NCBI GenBank assembly: GCA_036493475.1
Contig: DASXPS010000056.1
Location: forward strand, 21,956-85,955
Source: Sporichthyaceae bacterium
GTDB taxonomy: Bacteria; Actinomycetota; Actinomycetes; Sporichthyales; Sporichthyaceae
DNA: 64,000 bases
Direction: 5' to 3'
Part shown: positions 37,547-45,800 of the stretch, piece after piece
Layout of the letters: each line of letters starts with the position of its first letter
Numbering within the stretch: position 1 is the first letter of the stretch
Position numbers and translations under genes: made by a program
Notes under the pieces: generated by a model
Databases searched by the model: none
The model's input: the letters and a program-made list of their open reading frames with translations, nothing else
What the model was told of the DNA's origin: nothing

Positions 37547-38569
37547 GTGGAAAAGCTCGAGATCCGCGACCTGGTCGTCGAGTTCTCCAGCGGGGACTAC
37601 CTGGTTCGGCCGCTGGACAAGTTCAAGCTGGACGCCAAATCCGGCGAACTCGTGCTGCTGCTCGGGCCCAGCGGCTGCGGTAAGACCACGCTGCTGTCCT
37701 GCCTGGCGGGCATCCTCACCCCGACGTGGGGCAGCATCTCGTTGGACGGCAAGGACATCACCAAGCTCAACGCGGCGCAGCTCACCGACTACCGCCGGCA
37801 CGGCGTGGGCCTGGTGTTCCAGGGGTTCAAACTGCTGCCCAGCCTGACGGCGCGGGAGAACGTCGAGGCGCCGCTGCGCCTGGCCGGGGTGAGTTCGGCC
37901 GCCTCGCGAGCCCGGGCGGAAGAGTTGCTCACCTCGTTCGATCTGGCCGAGCGCATGTCCAGCCGGCCCGGCAAGTTGTCCGGCGGACAGCAACAACGCG
38001 TGGCGATCGCCCGGGCGCTGGCCCACGACCCGCCGCTGCTGGTGGCCGATGAGCCGACCGCGGCCCTGGACTACATCCAGGTGGAGAACGTCGTGCGTAC
38101 CCTGCGCGACCTGGCCAAGCCCGGCCGCATCGTGGTGGTCTCCACCCACGACCACCGGCTGGTGCCGCTGGCCGACAAGGTGATCAAGATGGGCACCGAG
38201 CCGGTGCTCGAGGGCGCGCAACCGGGGCCGGTGCGTCTGGCTGCGGGCGAGGAGCTGTTCGCCCAGGGCGATCGCGGCGAGTTGATCTACGTGGTCCAGC
38301 GCGGCGGTATCGACCTGTTCCGCCTCCTCGCCGAGGGCGGCGAGGAACTCATCCACACCAGCGGACCCGGCGAGTACTTCGGCGAACTCGCGCCGCTGTT
38401 CGGCTTCCCCCGGTCGGCCACCGCGCGCGCCGCCGGGAACACCGAGCTGATCGGCTACACGGCGCAACAGTTCCGCGAGATGGTCGGTCCCGAAGGCATC
38501 CGCAAGGCCATGGGCCGCGGCCGCGCCGAGCCCCAACCCGAGCCCGAGCACGAGCCGGCCGACGCCTGA
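37547..38569 (+). CDS. ABC ATPase fused to a C-terminal cyclic-nucleotide-binding domain
   Basis: A 340-residue cytoplasmic protein. Residues 1-220 form a MacB/LolD-type ATPase: Walker A GPSGCGKTT, signature KLSGGQQQRVAIARAL, Walker B LLVADEPTAALD, switch VVSTHDHRLV. Residues about 225-325 form a CRP-like cyclic-nucleotide-binding fold. It shows GEELFAQGDRGELIYVVQRG and a phosphate-binding cassette, GEYFGELAPLFGFPRSATAR, with the expected Glu and Arg. The acidic/Pro tail (PQPEPEHEPADA) is probably disordered. GTG 37547 follows a run of G that can serve as ribosome site. The fusion implies that cAMP, cGMP or a related ligand gates transport. Confidence 0.9.
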   Translation: MEKLEIRDLVVEFSSGDYLVRPLDKFKLDAKSGELVLLLGPSGCGKTTLLSCLAGILTPTWGSISLDGKDITKLNAAQLTDYRRHGVGLVFQGFKLLPSLTARENVEAPLRLAGVSSAASRARAEELLTSFDLAERMSSRPGKLSGGQQQRVAIARALAHDPPLLVADEPTAALDYIQVENVVRTLRDLAKPGRIVVVSTHDHRLVPLADKVIKMGTEPVLEGAQPGPVRLAAGEELFAQGDRGELIYVVQRGGIDLFRLLAEGGEELIHTSGPGEYFGELAPLFGFPRSATARAAGNTELIGYTAQQFREMVGPEGIRKAMGRGRAEPQPEPEHEPADA

Positions 38570-38647
38570 GTCACTCCATCGGCCCTATCCCCTAGCGCCC
38601 GGCCGGCCCACGGTGAGGGTTAGCTCGACGCCGATCGGGCGGGGCCG

Positions 38648-39640
38648 ATGGGACGGGACCGGATGTACACCAGCCGCAGCTTCGCCATGCACCGGTGGAT
38701 CAACCGTGGGGCGCCGGTGCTCGGTGCGCTCGCGCTGGGCGCTCTGGTGGTCGGCGCCACCGCGACCGGTGCGCTGGGCTCCCATTCGGCAGACGCCGCA
38801 GCCAATGCCCCGGCCGCCCAGCAGCCCGCGGCGCAAGCACCGGCAGCGCAGCCCGCCGCGCAAGCACCCGTCGCGGCGCAGCCCGCCGCCGCAGCACCAG
38901 CGGTAGCACAGGCTGCCGCGCAGGCACCGGCGCTGATCCCGATCGCGCCCGCCCTGACCGTATCCGCTCCGAACGCCGCCACCGTCCCGGTCGTCCCCGT
39001 TGACCCAGCCGGGCAGCCCTGCGCCGTCACCCTGCCGCTGAGCCCCTGTGGGTTGCCCGACACGGCTGTGTCGAAGCAGGCCCCGCACGCCCACCACCAC
39101 CGCCACGGTAAGTCCGGCCACCGAACCGCCGCGACCGTCGAGGGGCCCGCGGCTCGGCCCGCCGACCATTCCGCGGCGTCCCACTCCGCCCCGGCCGCGC
39201 CCACCCGACCCGAAGCGCCCGCGCACACCTCCGCACCGGTGGTGCGCCACGTCCCCGGATCCGTTCCCTCGGGGCATCCCACCGCGTCGACCCGCCCGGC
39301 CGCCTCGGCTCCCGCCACCTCGGCTCCCGCCACCTCGGCTCCGACCGCATCTGCCCCGGCCGCATCGGCGCAGCCGGCGGCGCCGATCTACCCCGCGGCC
39401 CCGGCCCACCCCACCGCCTCGGCTGCCCCGGCAACGCCGGCGGCCCCGGCCGGGCGGTCGGCCGGGCGGTCGGCCGGACCGAGCACCAAGGCCGGAGTCA
39501 CGCACTCACCCAATGGGTCCACTCGCCCGGCCCGGGCGACGACCCCGCCGGCCACCGCCACCGGTAGCGGCTGCGGCGCCCTGGGTGATCAGTCCCGGTG
39601 CGGCGAGGGCAGCGCTCAGCCGGACGCGCCGCGACACTGA
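38648..39640 (+). CDS. Ala/Pro-rich secreted protein, unknown function
   Basis: A 330-residue low-complexity protein. The N-terminal region (GAPVLGALALGALVVGATAT) looks like a signal sequence. Then come Ala/Gln/Pro repeats, a short segment with two Cys (QPCAVTLPLSPCGLPDT), a His-rich patch (HAHHHRHG) and long Ala/Pro/Ser/Thr repeats. The end has two more Cys. Competing open frames exist on both strands because the region is GC-rich and repetitive. This one is preferred because of the export signal and the paired Cys. Starts at 38648, 38663 or 38687 are possible. It may be a cell-wall-spanning or surface protein. Confidence 0.55.
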   Translation: MGRDRMYTSRSFAMHRWINRGAPVLGALALGALVVGATATGALGSHSADAAANAPAAQQPAAQAPAAQPAAQAPVAAQPAAAAPAVAQAAAQAPALIPIAPALTVSAPNAATVPVVPVDPAGQPCAVTLPLSPCGLPDTAVSKQAPHAHHHRHGKSGHRTAATVEGPAARPADHSAASHSAPAAPTRPEAPAHTSAPVVRHVPGSVPSGHPTASTRPAASAPATSAPATSAPTASAPAASAQPAAPIYPAAPAHPTASAAPATPAAPAGRSAGRSAGPSTKAGVTHSPNGSTRPARATTPPATATGSGCGALGDQSRCGEGSAQPDAPRH

Positions 39641-39647
39641 CCCCGGC

Positions 39648-40649
39648 TCAGAACAGCGCGCCGGCCAACGCTCGGCGGGCCGTGGCGACCCGCGGGTCGT
39701 CGGAACCGGCCACCAGGAACAGGCTCAGCAGGTGCTCGCGGGCGACGTCCCGATCGGCGCCCGCGGTGATCCGCACGGTATCCACCAGTCGCTGGAACGC
39801 GTCCTCCACTACACCGTCGGCCGCGTCCAGGTCCGCGGCGAGACACTGCGCGGCCACGTCCAAAGGCCGATCGGCGGCGGCCTGACGTACCGTCACCGGA
39901 TCGGCGGCGGACACCCGACGGAACAGCATCACCCGGGCCAGCCCCTGCTCGGCCTCGGGGTCCCCTGGCTGGCGCGCCAACGCCTCGGTGTAACCGAGCT
40001 CGGCGGCGTCCAGGTCCCCGCGCACCAACGCGTCGAACGCCTCCGGGTAGCGCAGCGATGGCTCCTCGCCGTCCTCGTCGTCCGCCGCGTCGGTGTCCCG
40101 CAGCGCCACTCGCCCGGAGATGCCGTTGGCGGTGGCCACCTTCAGCAGTTCTTCGATGACCTGACGCACCTGCGCCTCGGGCAGCGCGCCCTGGAACAAC
40201 GGCATCGGGGACTGCCCCAGCACGGCCATCACGGTGGGCAGAGCCTGCACCTGGATCAGCTCGGCCAGCCGCTGGTTGGCCTCCACGTCCACCTTGGCCA
40301 GCACAAACCGGCCGCCGTACTCCAACGCCAACTTCTCCAGCACCGGGGAGAGTTGCTTGCACGGTTCGCACCAGTCGGCCCAGAAGTCCACCACCACCGG
40401 CACCTGCATCGAGGTGCCGATCACGAGGCTCTCGAAGGTGGCCTCGGTGACGTCGATGACGAACGGATTGGACCCGTCGGATTCGCCGCCGGCCGGGGCC
40501 GCGCCGCGGTGCTCAGCGTTCACGCCCAGCGCAGATCCCGTTGACCCGGCCGGAGACGTCGGGCCCGGACGCGTCGCCCGCGCCTTGAGCGCGGACAGGT
40601 CAACGGCACCGGCGGCGATGCGGGGAGTGGACGGCGGCTGCTGCGGCAT
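39648..40649 (-). CDS. Thioredoxin-TPR co-chaperone (CnoX/YbbN-like)
   Basis: A 333-residue cytoplasmic protein. After a Pro/Ala-rich N-terminus, a thioredoxin fold covers about residues 60-165 with VVVDFWADWCEPCKQLSPVL. The active site is WCEPC, instead of the WCGPC of reducing thioredoxins. The C-terminal part (about 190-333) is helical with TPR-like repeats (LRYPEAFDALVRGDLDAAEL). This matches the YbbN/CnoX family, which holds oxidised unfolding proteins for the DnaK and GroEL chaperones. It converges with the Ala/Pro-rich gene (7-base gap). Confidence 0.92.
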   Translation of the reverse strand: MPQQPPSTPRIAAGAVDLSALKARATRPGPTSPAGSTGSALGVNAEHRGAAPAGGESDGSNPFVIDVTEATFESLVIGTSMQVPVVVDFWADWCEPCKQLSPVLEKLALEYGGRFVLAKVDVEANQRLAELIQVQALPTVMAVLGQSPMPLFQGALPEAQVRQVIEELLKVATANGISGRVALRDTDAADDEDGEEPSLRYPEAFDALVRGDLDAAELGYTEALARQPGDPEAEQGLARVMLFRRVSAADPVTVRQAAADRPLDVAAQCLAADLDAADGVVEDAFQRLVDTVRITAGADRDVAREHLLSLFLVAGSDDPRVATARRALAGALF

Positions 40650-40676
40650 GGACCCATCCTGCCTGGCCGGGCGGGC

Positions 40677-40988
40677 TCAGGAGTGGGCGGGCACCTGCTG
40701 CGTGCGCAACCAGCGCTCCACGAAGAACGGCGCGAACGGAATCACCGCGGCCACCAACACCTTCGCAATGACGTTATTCGGCCAGGACAGCGCCGTGCGC
40801 ACCTGCCAGGCGGACAGCACGTAGAAGATGAAAAGCACGCCGTGGGTTGCCCCGGCAGGCGCGATCAACGAGTCGTTGCCCCCGATCTGCATGGGCACCG
40901 CGATACTGAGCAGCGCCAGATAGCTGATCGCCTCCAGCACCGAGAACACCCGCAACCGCCCGATCGGCGTCGACAGCACGGCAACCAA
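40677..40988 (-). CDS. DUF3817-type small membrane protein
   Basis: A 103-residue protein with about three membrane segments. It carries the family pattern LRVFSVLEAISYLALL, then a glycine-rich turn with HG (GATHGVLFIFYVLSAW), and WPNNVIAKVLVAAVIPFAPFFVERWL. Proteins of this type are usual in actinobacteria and have no assigned biochemical role. The longest frame starts with TTG 40988; GTG 40979 is an alternative. It stands between the SPFH protein and the thioredoxin-like gene, in the same direction. Confidence 0.85.
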   Translation of the reverse strand: MVAVLSTPIGRLRVFSVLEAISYLALLSIAVPMQIGGNDSLIAPAGATHGVLFIFYVLSAWQVRTALSWPNNVIAKVLVAAVIPFAPFFVERWLRTQQVPAHS

Positions 40989-41045
40989 TCCCTTCGCGAG
41001 CGGCGACCGTTGCCGCCGCTTCCATTCTCGCCGTCGGGGCGCAGG

Positions 41046-41939
41046 TCATTCCGCGGGGGGTGCGTTCCGTCCGCCGAATGCGTCGCCCAGACCCTCCAGG
41101 GCCTTGCCGAGTTCGCTGGGCACCACCCAGATCGTGTTGGCCTCCCCGCGCGCCAACTGCGGCAGGGTCTGCAGGTACTGGTAGCTCAACAGTTTCGGGT
41201 CCGCGTCGCCCTCGTGGATGGCGGCGAACACGATCTTGATGGCCTTGGCCTCGCCGTCGGCGCGCAGCACCGCGGCCTGTGCCTCACCCTCGGCGCGCAG
41301 GATCTGGGCCTGCCGCTCGCCCTCCGCGGTGAGGATCGCGGACTGCTTGAAGCCCTCGGCCTGCAGGATGGCGGCGCGCTTGTCCCGCTCGGCGCGCATC
41401 TGCTGCTCCATGGCGCCCTGGATCGTGGCCGGCGGGTCGATGGACTTGAGCTCGACCCGGTTCACCCGCAGTCCCCAACGCCCGGTGGCCTCGTCCAGCA
41501 CAAGGCGCAGCGCGGCATTGATCCCGTCGCGGGAGGTGAGCGTCTGCTCCAGGGTCAAGCCACCGACCACGTTGCGCAGCGTGGTGACGGTCAGTTGCTC
41601 AACGCCCTGGATGAAGTCGGCGATCTCGTAGGTCGCCGCCTTGGCGTCGGTGACCTGGAAGTAGATGACGGTGTCGATGGACACCACCAGGTTGTCCTCG
41701 GTGATCACCGGCTGCGGGGGGAAGGAGACCACTTGCTCGCGTAGGTCGATCAGCGGCCGCAACCGGTCCACGAACGGGACCAGCAGCGTCAGGCCCGGAT
41801 TCAGCGTGCGCGAATACCGGCCCAGCCGCTCCACGATCCCCGCCCTGGCCTGCGGCACGATGCGCACCGCCCGGTACAGCACCATGATCACGAACAGCAC
41901 CACCACGCCGAGCGCGATCAACGCCGCCACCGTGTCCAT
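41046..41939 (-). CDS. SPFH/band-7 (slipin/stomatin-like) membrane protein
   Basis: A 297-residue protein with one N-terminal membrane segment (VAALIALGVVVLFVIMVLYR). An SPFH domain follows (VPQARAGIVERLGRYSRTLN to ITEDNLVVSIDTVIYFQVTD). The C-terminal coiled coil is rich in Ala/Glu (EQQMRAERDKRAAILQAEG, ILRAEGEAQAAVLRADGEA). It probably forms oligomeric scaffolds in membrane microdomains. The next upstream gene is an NfeD-like partner, the usual pairing for this family. An AGGAGAGGAG element precedes ATG 41939. It is bounded downstream by the DUF3817 gene. Confidence 0.95.
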   Translation of the reverse strand: MDTVAALIALGVVVLFVIMVLYRAVRIVPQARAGIVERLGRYSRTLNPGLTLLVPFVDRLRPLIDLREQVVSFPPQPVITEDNLVVSIDTVIYFQVTDAKAATYEIADFIQGVEQLTVTTLRNVVGGLTLEQTLTSRDGINAALRLVLDEATGRWGLRVNRVELKSIDPPATIQGAMEQQMRAERDKRAAILQAEGFKQSAILTAEGERQAQILRAEGEAQAAVLRADGEAKAIKIVFAAIHEGDADPKLLSYQYLQTLPQLARGEANTIWVVPSELGKALEGLGDAFGGRNAPPAE

Positions 41940-41974
41940 GTCCGTGATGTCTCCTCTCCTGACGTGACGTCAGG

Positions 41975-42391
41975 TCAGCCGATGAGCGCGGTCGCGCCCT
42001 CGATCTCCAGCACCAGAACGTCGGCGCCGGACTCGAACACGCTGAAGCCGTCGTAGGCGCGCGCGGACCACACCTCACCGGCGAGCTTCACCTGTCCGCC
42101 GCGCCCGTCGACCCGGTCCAGCACCAACGCCTGCCGCCCCACCAGCGCGGCCGTGCCGGTGCGTGTTTGCGGCGTGCTCTGCAGGTGGCGCAGCGCCACC
42201 GGACGAACCACCAGGACGCCCGCCAACGCCACTACCAACGCAGCGCCGACCTGCACCCCGACGCCGGCTGCGGACACCACCGCGCCCGCCACCGCCCCGG
42301 CCGCGAGCATCGCGAAAATCAGGTCGACGGTGAGCATTTCGACGACGAGCAAGCCCGCCGTCGCGATCAGCCACCACACCCATGCGTGCAC
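41975..42391 (-). CDS. NfeD-like membrane protein
   Basis: A 138-residue protein with two or three closely spaced N-terminal membrane segments (WWLIATAGLLVVEMLTVDLI and AAALVVALAGVLVVRPVALR). A C-terminal soluble OB-fold NfeD domain (about 80-138, LVGRQALVLDRVDGRGGQVK) ends in VLEIEGATALIG. It lies directly upstream of the SPFH gene; NfeD and SPFH proteins are regular partners. GTG 42391 is taken as the start. The long-form NfeD serine-protease domain is absent, so this is the short class. Confidence 0.92.
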   Translation of the reverse strand: MHAWVWWLIATAGLLVVEMLTVDLIFAMLAAGAVAGAVVSAAGVGVQVGAALVVALAGVLVVRPVALRHLQSTPQTRTGTAALVGRQALVLDRVDGRGGQVKLAGEVWSARAYDGFSVFESGADVLVLEIEGATALIG

Positions 42392-42397
42392 AACTAC

Positions 42398-43336
42398 TCA
42401 GCTCACACCGTCGGCCCGCCGACGTCCAGTGCCGGCCAACAGCTGCTTTGCCGCGGATTCCGGGTCCAGCCTCCCATCGAGCACGGCGCCGGCCAGGTCG
42501 TCCAACGCCGCCTCACCGACCCGCTCGCGCAACGCGGCCAACGCGATCGCCTCGATCTCCACCGCGATGCGACGGCGCCGCCGGGCGGCCAACCCGCCGT
42601 GCTCGCGCAGCCAGGCGTGGTGGGCGTCCAACGCGTCGACCACCTCGGCCAGTCCCTCACCCCGCACCGCGCTGGCGGTGAGCACCGGCGGCTGCCAGCC
42701 GTCCGGCCGGCCCACCGAGGCCGCCAGCACGCCACGCAGTTCCGCGGCTGCGCGCGGCGCGCCGTCCTGGTCGGCCTTGTTCACCACGTACACATCGCCC
42801 ACTTCGGCCAACCCCGCCTTGGCCGCCTGCACGGCGTCCCCGGCGCCGGGCGCGACCAGCACCACGGTGCTGTCCGCGAACCCGGTTACCTCGGTCTCCG
42901 ATTGCCCGACGCCGACCGTCTCGATCAACACCACCGCGCAACTGGCCAGGTCCAGCACGCGCAGCGCGTGCGGCACCGAGCGCGCCAGTCCGCCCAGGTG
43001 CCCGCGTGCGGCCAACGACCGGATGAACACCTCCGGGTCGGTCTCGTGCTCGGTCATCCGCACCCGGTCACCGAGCAGTGCCCCGGAGGACAGCGGCGAG
43101 GACGGATCCACGGCGAGCACGCCCACCCGCACCCCGCGCCGGCGGTACTCCCCCACCAGCGCCGCGACGCTGGTGGATTTGCCGACGCCGGGCGGCCCGG
43201 TGAGGCCGACCACGTGCGCGGTGGGCGGGTGCGCGGCCAGGGCGGCGCGCACCTCGTGGGGCAACGCGCCGCCATCCTCGGCCAGGGAGATCGCCCGGGC
43301 CACCGCGCGCCGCTGCCCGGCGCGTACCCCGGCCAA
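42398..43336 (-). CDS. meaB: Methylmalonyl-CoA mutase-associated GTPase (MeaB/ArgK family)
   Basis: G3E GTPase that protects and reloads B12-dependent acyl-CoA mutases. The 312-residue protein has Walker A GPPGVGKST, VLAVDPSSPLSSGALLGDRV, the switch region VLIETVGVGQSE and the base-recognition motif NKAD. The C-terminal helical dimerisation arm is RRRRRIAVEIEAIALAALRE. The likely start is TTG 43336, with CTG just before it also possible; no ATG or GTG lies between it and the thiolase stop 41 bases upstream. The mutase it would serve is MeaA (59303-61318), since no methylmalonyl-CoA mutase gene is adjacent. Confidence 0.94.
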   Translation of the reverse strand: MAGVRAGQRRAVARAISLAEDGGALPHEVRAALAAHPPTAHVVGLTGPPGVGKSTSVAALVGEYRRRGVRVGVLAVDPSSPLSSGALLGDRVRMTEHETDPEVFIRSLAARGHLGGLARSVPHALRVLDLASCAVVLIETVGVGQSETEVTGFADSTVVLVAPGAGDAVQAAKAGLAEVGDVYVVNKADQDGAPRAAAELRGVLAASVGRPDGWQPPVLTASAVRGEGLAEVVDALDAHHAWLREHGGLAARRRRRIAVEIEAIALAALRERVGEAALDDLAGAVLDGRLDPESAAKQLLAGTGRRRADGVS

Positions 43337-43377
43337 CAGCTCCGTTGCGTCCGCAGTGGCCGAACCCGCCGATTGGG

Positions 43378-44562
43378 TCAGGACCCGACCTTGAGGATCA
43401 GCGCGTCACCCTGACCGCCGCCGCCACACAGCGACGCGGCACCCACACCGCCACCCCGACGGCCCAGCTCCAGCGCCAGGTGCAGCACCAGGCGGGCGCC
43501 GGACATGCCGATCGGGTGCCCCAGGGCGATCGCACCGCCGTTGACGTTGACGATGTCGTCGCCCACGCCCAGCTCCCGCATCGACTGGATGCCGACCGCG
43601 GCGAACGCCTCGTTGATCTCGATCAGGTCCAGCTCGGAGACGGCCAGGCCCGCCTTGGCCACCGCGGCCTTGATGGCGTTGGCCGGCTGCGACTGCAGGG
43701 AGGAATCCGGGCCGGAGACCTGACCGTGCGCGCCGATCTCGGCGATCCAGGACAGCCCCAGGGACTGGGCCTTCTCCTTGCTCATCACCACCACCGCGGC
43801 GCCCCCGTCGGAGATCTGCGAGGCCGAACCGGCGGTGATCGTGCCGTTCTTGGCGAACGCGGCCGGCAGCTTGCCCAGCGACTCCGCGGTGGTGTCCCCG
43901 CGCACGCCCTCGTCCTCGGCGAACACGATCGCGTCACCTCGGCGCTGCGGGATCTCCATCGGGGCGATCTCCTGAGCCAGGATGCCGTTCTTCTGCGCGA
44001 TCGCGGCCCGCTGGTGGGATTGCGCGGCGAAGGCGTCCTGCTCCTCGCGGGTCAGGCCCAGCGGGGTGTTGTGGTCCTCTGTCAGCCGACCCATCGCCAC
44101 GTCGGTGAAGGCGTCCCACAGCCCGTCCCACTGCATCGCATCGACCAGCGTGGTGTCGCCGTACTTGAACCCCGAGCGCGACTTGGGCAGCAGGTGCGGG
44201 GCCTGGGTCATGGACTCCATGCCGCCGGCCACGATCGTGTCGAACTCACCGGCCCGGATCAGCTGGTCGGCCAACGCGATCGCGTTGAGCCCGGACAGGC
44301 AGACCTTGTTGATGGTCAGCGCGGGCACCGTCATCGGGATGCCGCCGGCCACCGCCGCCTGGCGGGCGGTGATCTGCCCGGCGCCGGCACCCAGCACCTG
44401 ACCCATGATCACGTACTGCACGTCGCCGGGGGCGACGTTCGCGCGGGCCAGGGCGGCGCCGATGGCGTGCCCACCCAGTTGCGCGCCACTGAAGTCCTTG
44501 AGTGAGCCGAGCAACCGACCCATCGGGGTACGGGCTCCTGCCACGATCACTGAACCGGACAT
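43378..44562 (-). CDS. Acetyl-CoA C-acetyltransferase (thiolase)
   Basis: Claisen condensation of two acetyl-CoA or thiolysis of 3-ketoacyl-CoA. The 394-residue protein has the nucleophilic Cys88 in [15 protein letters not shown], the catalytic His in [16 protein letters not shown] and the second Cys in [14 protein letters not shown]. The block [19 protein letters not shown] is a biosynthetic/degradative thiolase signature. An AGGAGGAG ribosome site precedes ATG 44562. It is followed by meaB and is divergent from the epimerase gene, so it is well placed to supply acetoacetyl-CoA to the ethylmalonyl-CoA pathway. It also fits general beta-oxidation. Confidence 0.95.
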   Translation of the reverse strand: MSGSVIVAGARTPMGRLLGSLKDFSGAQLGGHAIGAALARANVAPGDVQYVIMGQVLGAGAGQITARQAAVAGGIPMTVPALTINKVCLSGLNAIALADQLIRAGEFDTIVAGGMESMTQAPHLLPKSRSGFKYGDTTLVDAMQWDGLWDAFTDVAMGRLTEDHNTPLGLTREEQDAFAAQSHQRAAIAQKNGILAQEIAPMEIPQRRGDAIVFAEDEGVRGDTTAESLGKLPAAFAKNGTITAGSASQISDGGAAVVVMSKEKAQSLGLSWIAEIGAHGQVSGPDSSLQSQPANAIKAAVAKAGLAVSELDLIEINEAFAAVGIQSMRELGVGDDIVNVNGGAIALGHPIGMSGARLVLHLALELGRRGGGVGAASLCGGGGQGDALILKVGS

Positions 44563-44660
44563 ATGCGGCTCCTCCTACAGTCCCTCGCCGTGCGCTTCCC
44601 GCGCTTCTGTCACGATAGCCGGCGGGAGTCAGCACGTCGTTCCCGGCCGGGAGGAAGTAG

Positions 44661-45083
44661 ATGATCAACCGCATCGACCACGTGGGATTCGCCGTGCGCG
44701 ACCTGGACGCCGCGATCGCGTTCTACGAGCGGACCTTCGGGATGCACCTGGTGCACGAGGAGGTCAACGAGGAGCAGGGCGTGCGGGAGGCGATGCTCGC
44801 CGTGGGTGATTCCGGCTCGTGCATCCAGCTGCTCGCACCGCTGTCCGAGGACTCCACCATCGGTAAATTCCTGGCTCGCAACGGCGAGGGCATTCAGCAG
44901 GTGGCCTATGGCGTGGACGACATCGACGCGATCAGTACGCACCTGCGCGACGCGGGTGTGCGGCTGCTGTACGACGCCCCGAAGCGCGGTACCGCGAACT
45001 CGCGGATCAACTTCGTGCATCCCAAGGACGCGGGCGGGGTGCTGATCGAGCTGGTCGAGGCCGCGACCGACCCGACGCACTGA
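44661..45083 (+). CDS. mce: Methylmalonyl-CoA/ethylmalonyl-CoA epimerase
   Basis: VOC-fold metalloenzyme of 140 residues that interconverts the 2R and 2S acyl-CoA epimers. It begins MINRIDHVGFAVRDLDAAIA and has EEVNEEQGVREAMLAVGDS, RLLYDAPKRGTANSRINFVH and a C-terminal GGVLIELVEA. Expected metal ligands are His7, Gln56, the residue at position 80 and Glu130. Position 80 is Gln (GIQQVAYGV), where many epimerases have His. The ribosome site is GGGAGGAAG before ATG 44661. The stop is one base from the convergent DedA gene stop. It is placed with meaB, thiolase and ccr. Confidence 0.94.
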   Translation: MINRIDHVGFAVRDLDAAIAFYERTFGMHLVHEEVNEEQGVREAMLAVGDSGSCIQLLAPLSEDSTIGKFLARNGEGIQQVAYGVDDIDAISTHLRDAGVRLLYDAPKRGTANSRINFVHPKDAGGVLIELVEAATDPTH

Positions 45084-45084
45084 C

Positions 45085-45735
45085 TCAGCTGCGCTCCCCG
45101 ACCTGGGGGTCGACGTCGGCCGTCGGTGCCGGCTCCTTCTCCGCGCGGTGCGAGCGGATGCCGATCAGCACGACGGCCACCACGACCACGGCCACGACCA
45201 ACCCGGCGCCCGCCTTTCCGGCGGTGTGCTCGACCCGCTGGTAGGAGTTGCCCGCCAGGTCGCCGACGGTCACGAAGGTGACCCCCCAGACCAGACCGCC
45301 CAGGGCGTTGAACGTCAAATACCTGCGGTAATCCATCCGCGACATGCCCGCCAGCGCCGGCATCACCGGCCGGAAGAACGCCACGAAGCGGCTCACGAAG
45401 ACCGCGGTTCCGCCCCGTCGGGCCAGCAGCTCCATGGCCTTGGCGAGGTGGTGCTGATGTCTCCTCAGGAGCCGGACCTGCAACAGGCGCGGCCCGAACC
45501 GCCGACCCACCTCGAACCCCACACAGGCACCCAGGATGCCGGCGAGCACGACGATCCCCATCACGACCGACAGGTGGGCACCGCCGCGTGAGGCCTGCAC
45601 TCCGCCCAGCACGGCTGCGGTCTCCCCCGGGACGAACCCGATGAACAGCGCGTACTCGGCGAACACCAGCAGGCCGACGATCAGGTACAACCAGCCCTGG
45701 TCGACGTTGAGGATGTGATCGACCGCGCCGCCCAT
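45085..45735 (-). CDS. DedA-family membrane protein
   Basis: A 216-residue integral membrane protein. It has a first segment YLIVGLLVFAEYALFIGFVP, a re-entrant region with FVPGETAAVLGGVQASRGG, and the family block VFVSRFVAFFRPVMPALAGMSRM. LGGLVWGVTFVTVGDLAGNS follows. A final membrane segment (LVVAVVVVAVVLIGI) and a charged tail end the protein. DedA proteins include undecaprenyl-phosphate and phospholipid flippases. The substrate cannot be told here. It is convergent with the epimerase gene and divergent from ccr, which begins 65 bases away. Confidence 0.94.
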   Translation of the reverse strand: MGGAVDHILNVDQGWLYLIVGLLVFAEYALFIGFVPGETAAVLGGVQASRGGAHLSVVMGIVVLAGILGACVGFEVGRRFGPRLLQVRLLRRHQHHLAKAMELLARRGGTAVFVSRFVAFFRPVMPALAGMSRMDYRRYLTFNALGGLVWGVTFVTVGDLAGNSYQRVEHTAGKAGAGLVVAVVVVAVVLIGIRSHRAEKEPAPTADVDPQVGERS

Positions 45736-45764
45736 GGCCCTCCGATTGTTGCGGCCGACAGCCC

Positions 45765-45780
45765 GTTACTGAGCGGTAGC
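45765..45780. promoter_or_regulatory. Operator-like site upstream of ccr, related to the etfB sites
   Basis: GTTACTGAGCGGTAGC lies 20 bases before the ccr start codon. It matches the etfB site GCTACTCAGCGGTAAC at 13 of 16 positions when the etfB minus strand is compared directly. The core TACT-S-AGCGGTA is nearly palindromic, as expected for a dimeric regulator. Its position would overlap or follow the ccr promoter. Confidence 0.45.
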
Positions 45781-45800
45781 GCGGCTGTTACGGTGTCGCC

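Noticed and set aside
38585..39505. Gly/Arg-rich minus-strand frame opposite the Ala/Pro-rich protein
   Set aside because: No signal peptide or domain, and it is the complement of the repeat. The plus-strand frame with signal sequence and Cys pairs is more convincing.
39048..40544. Pro/Arg-rich plus-strand open frame
   Set aside because: It overlaps the thioredoxin-TPR gene, which has clear motifs, and has the composition expected of a shadow of Ala/Pro repeats.
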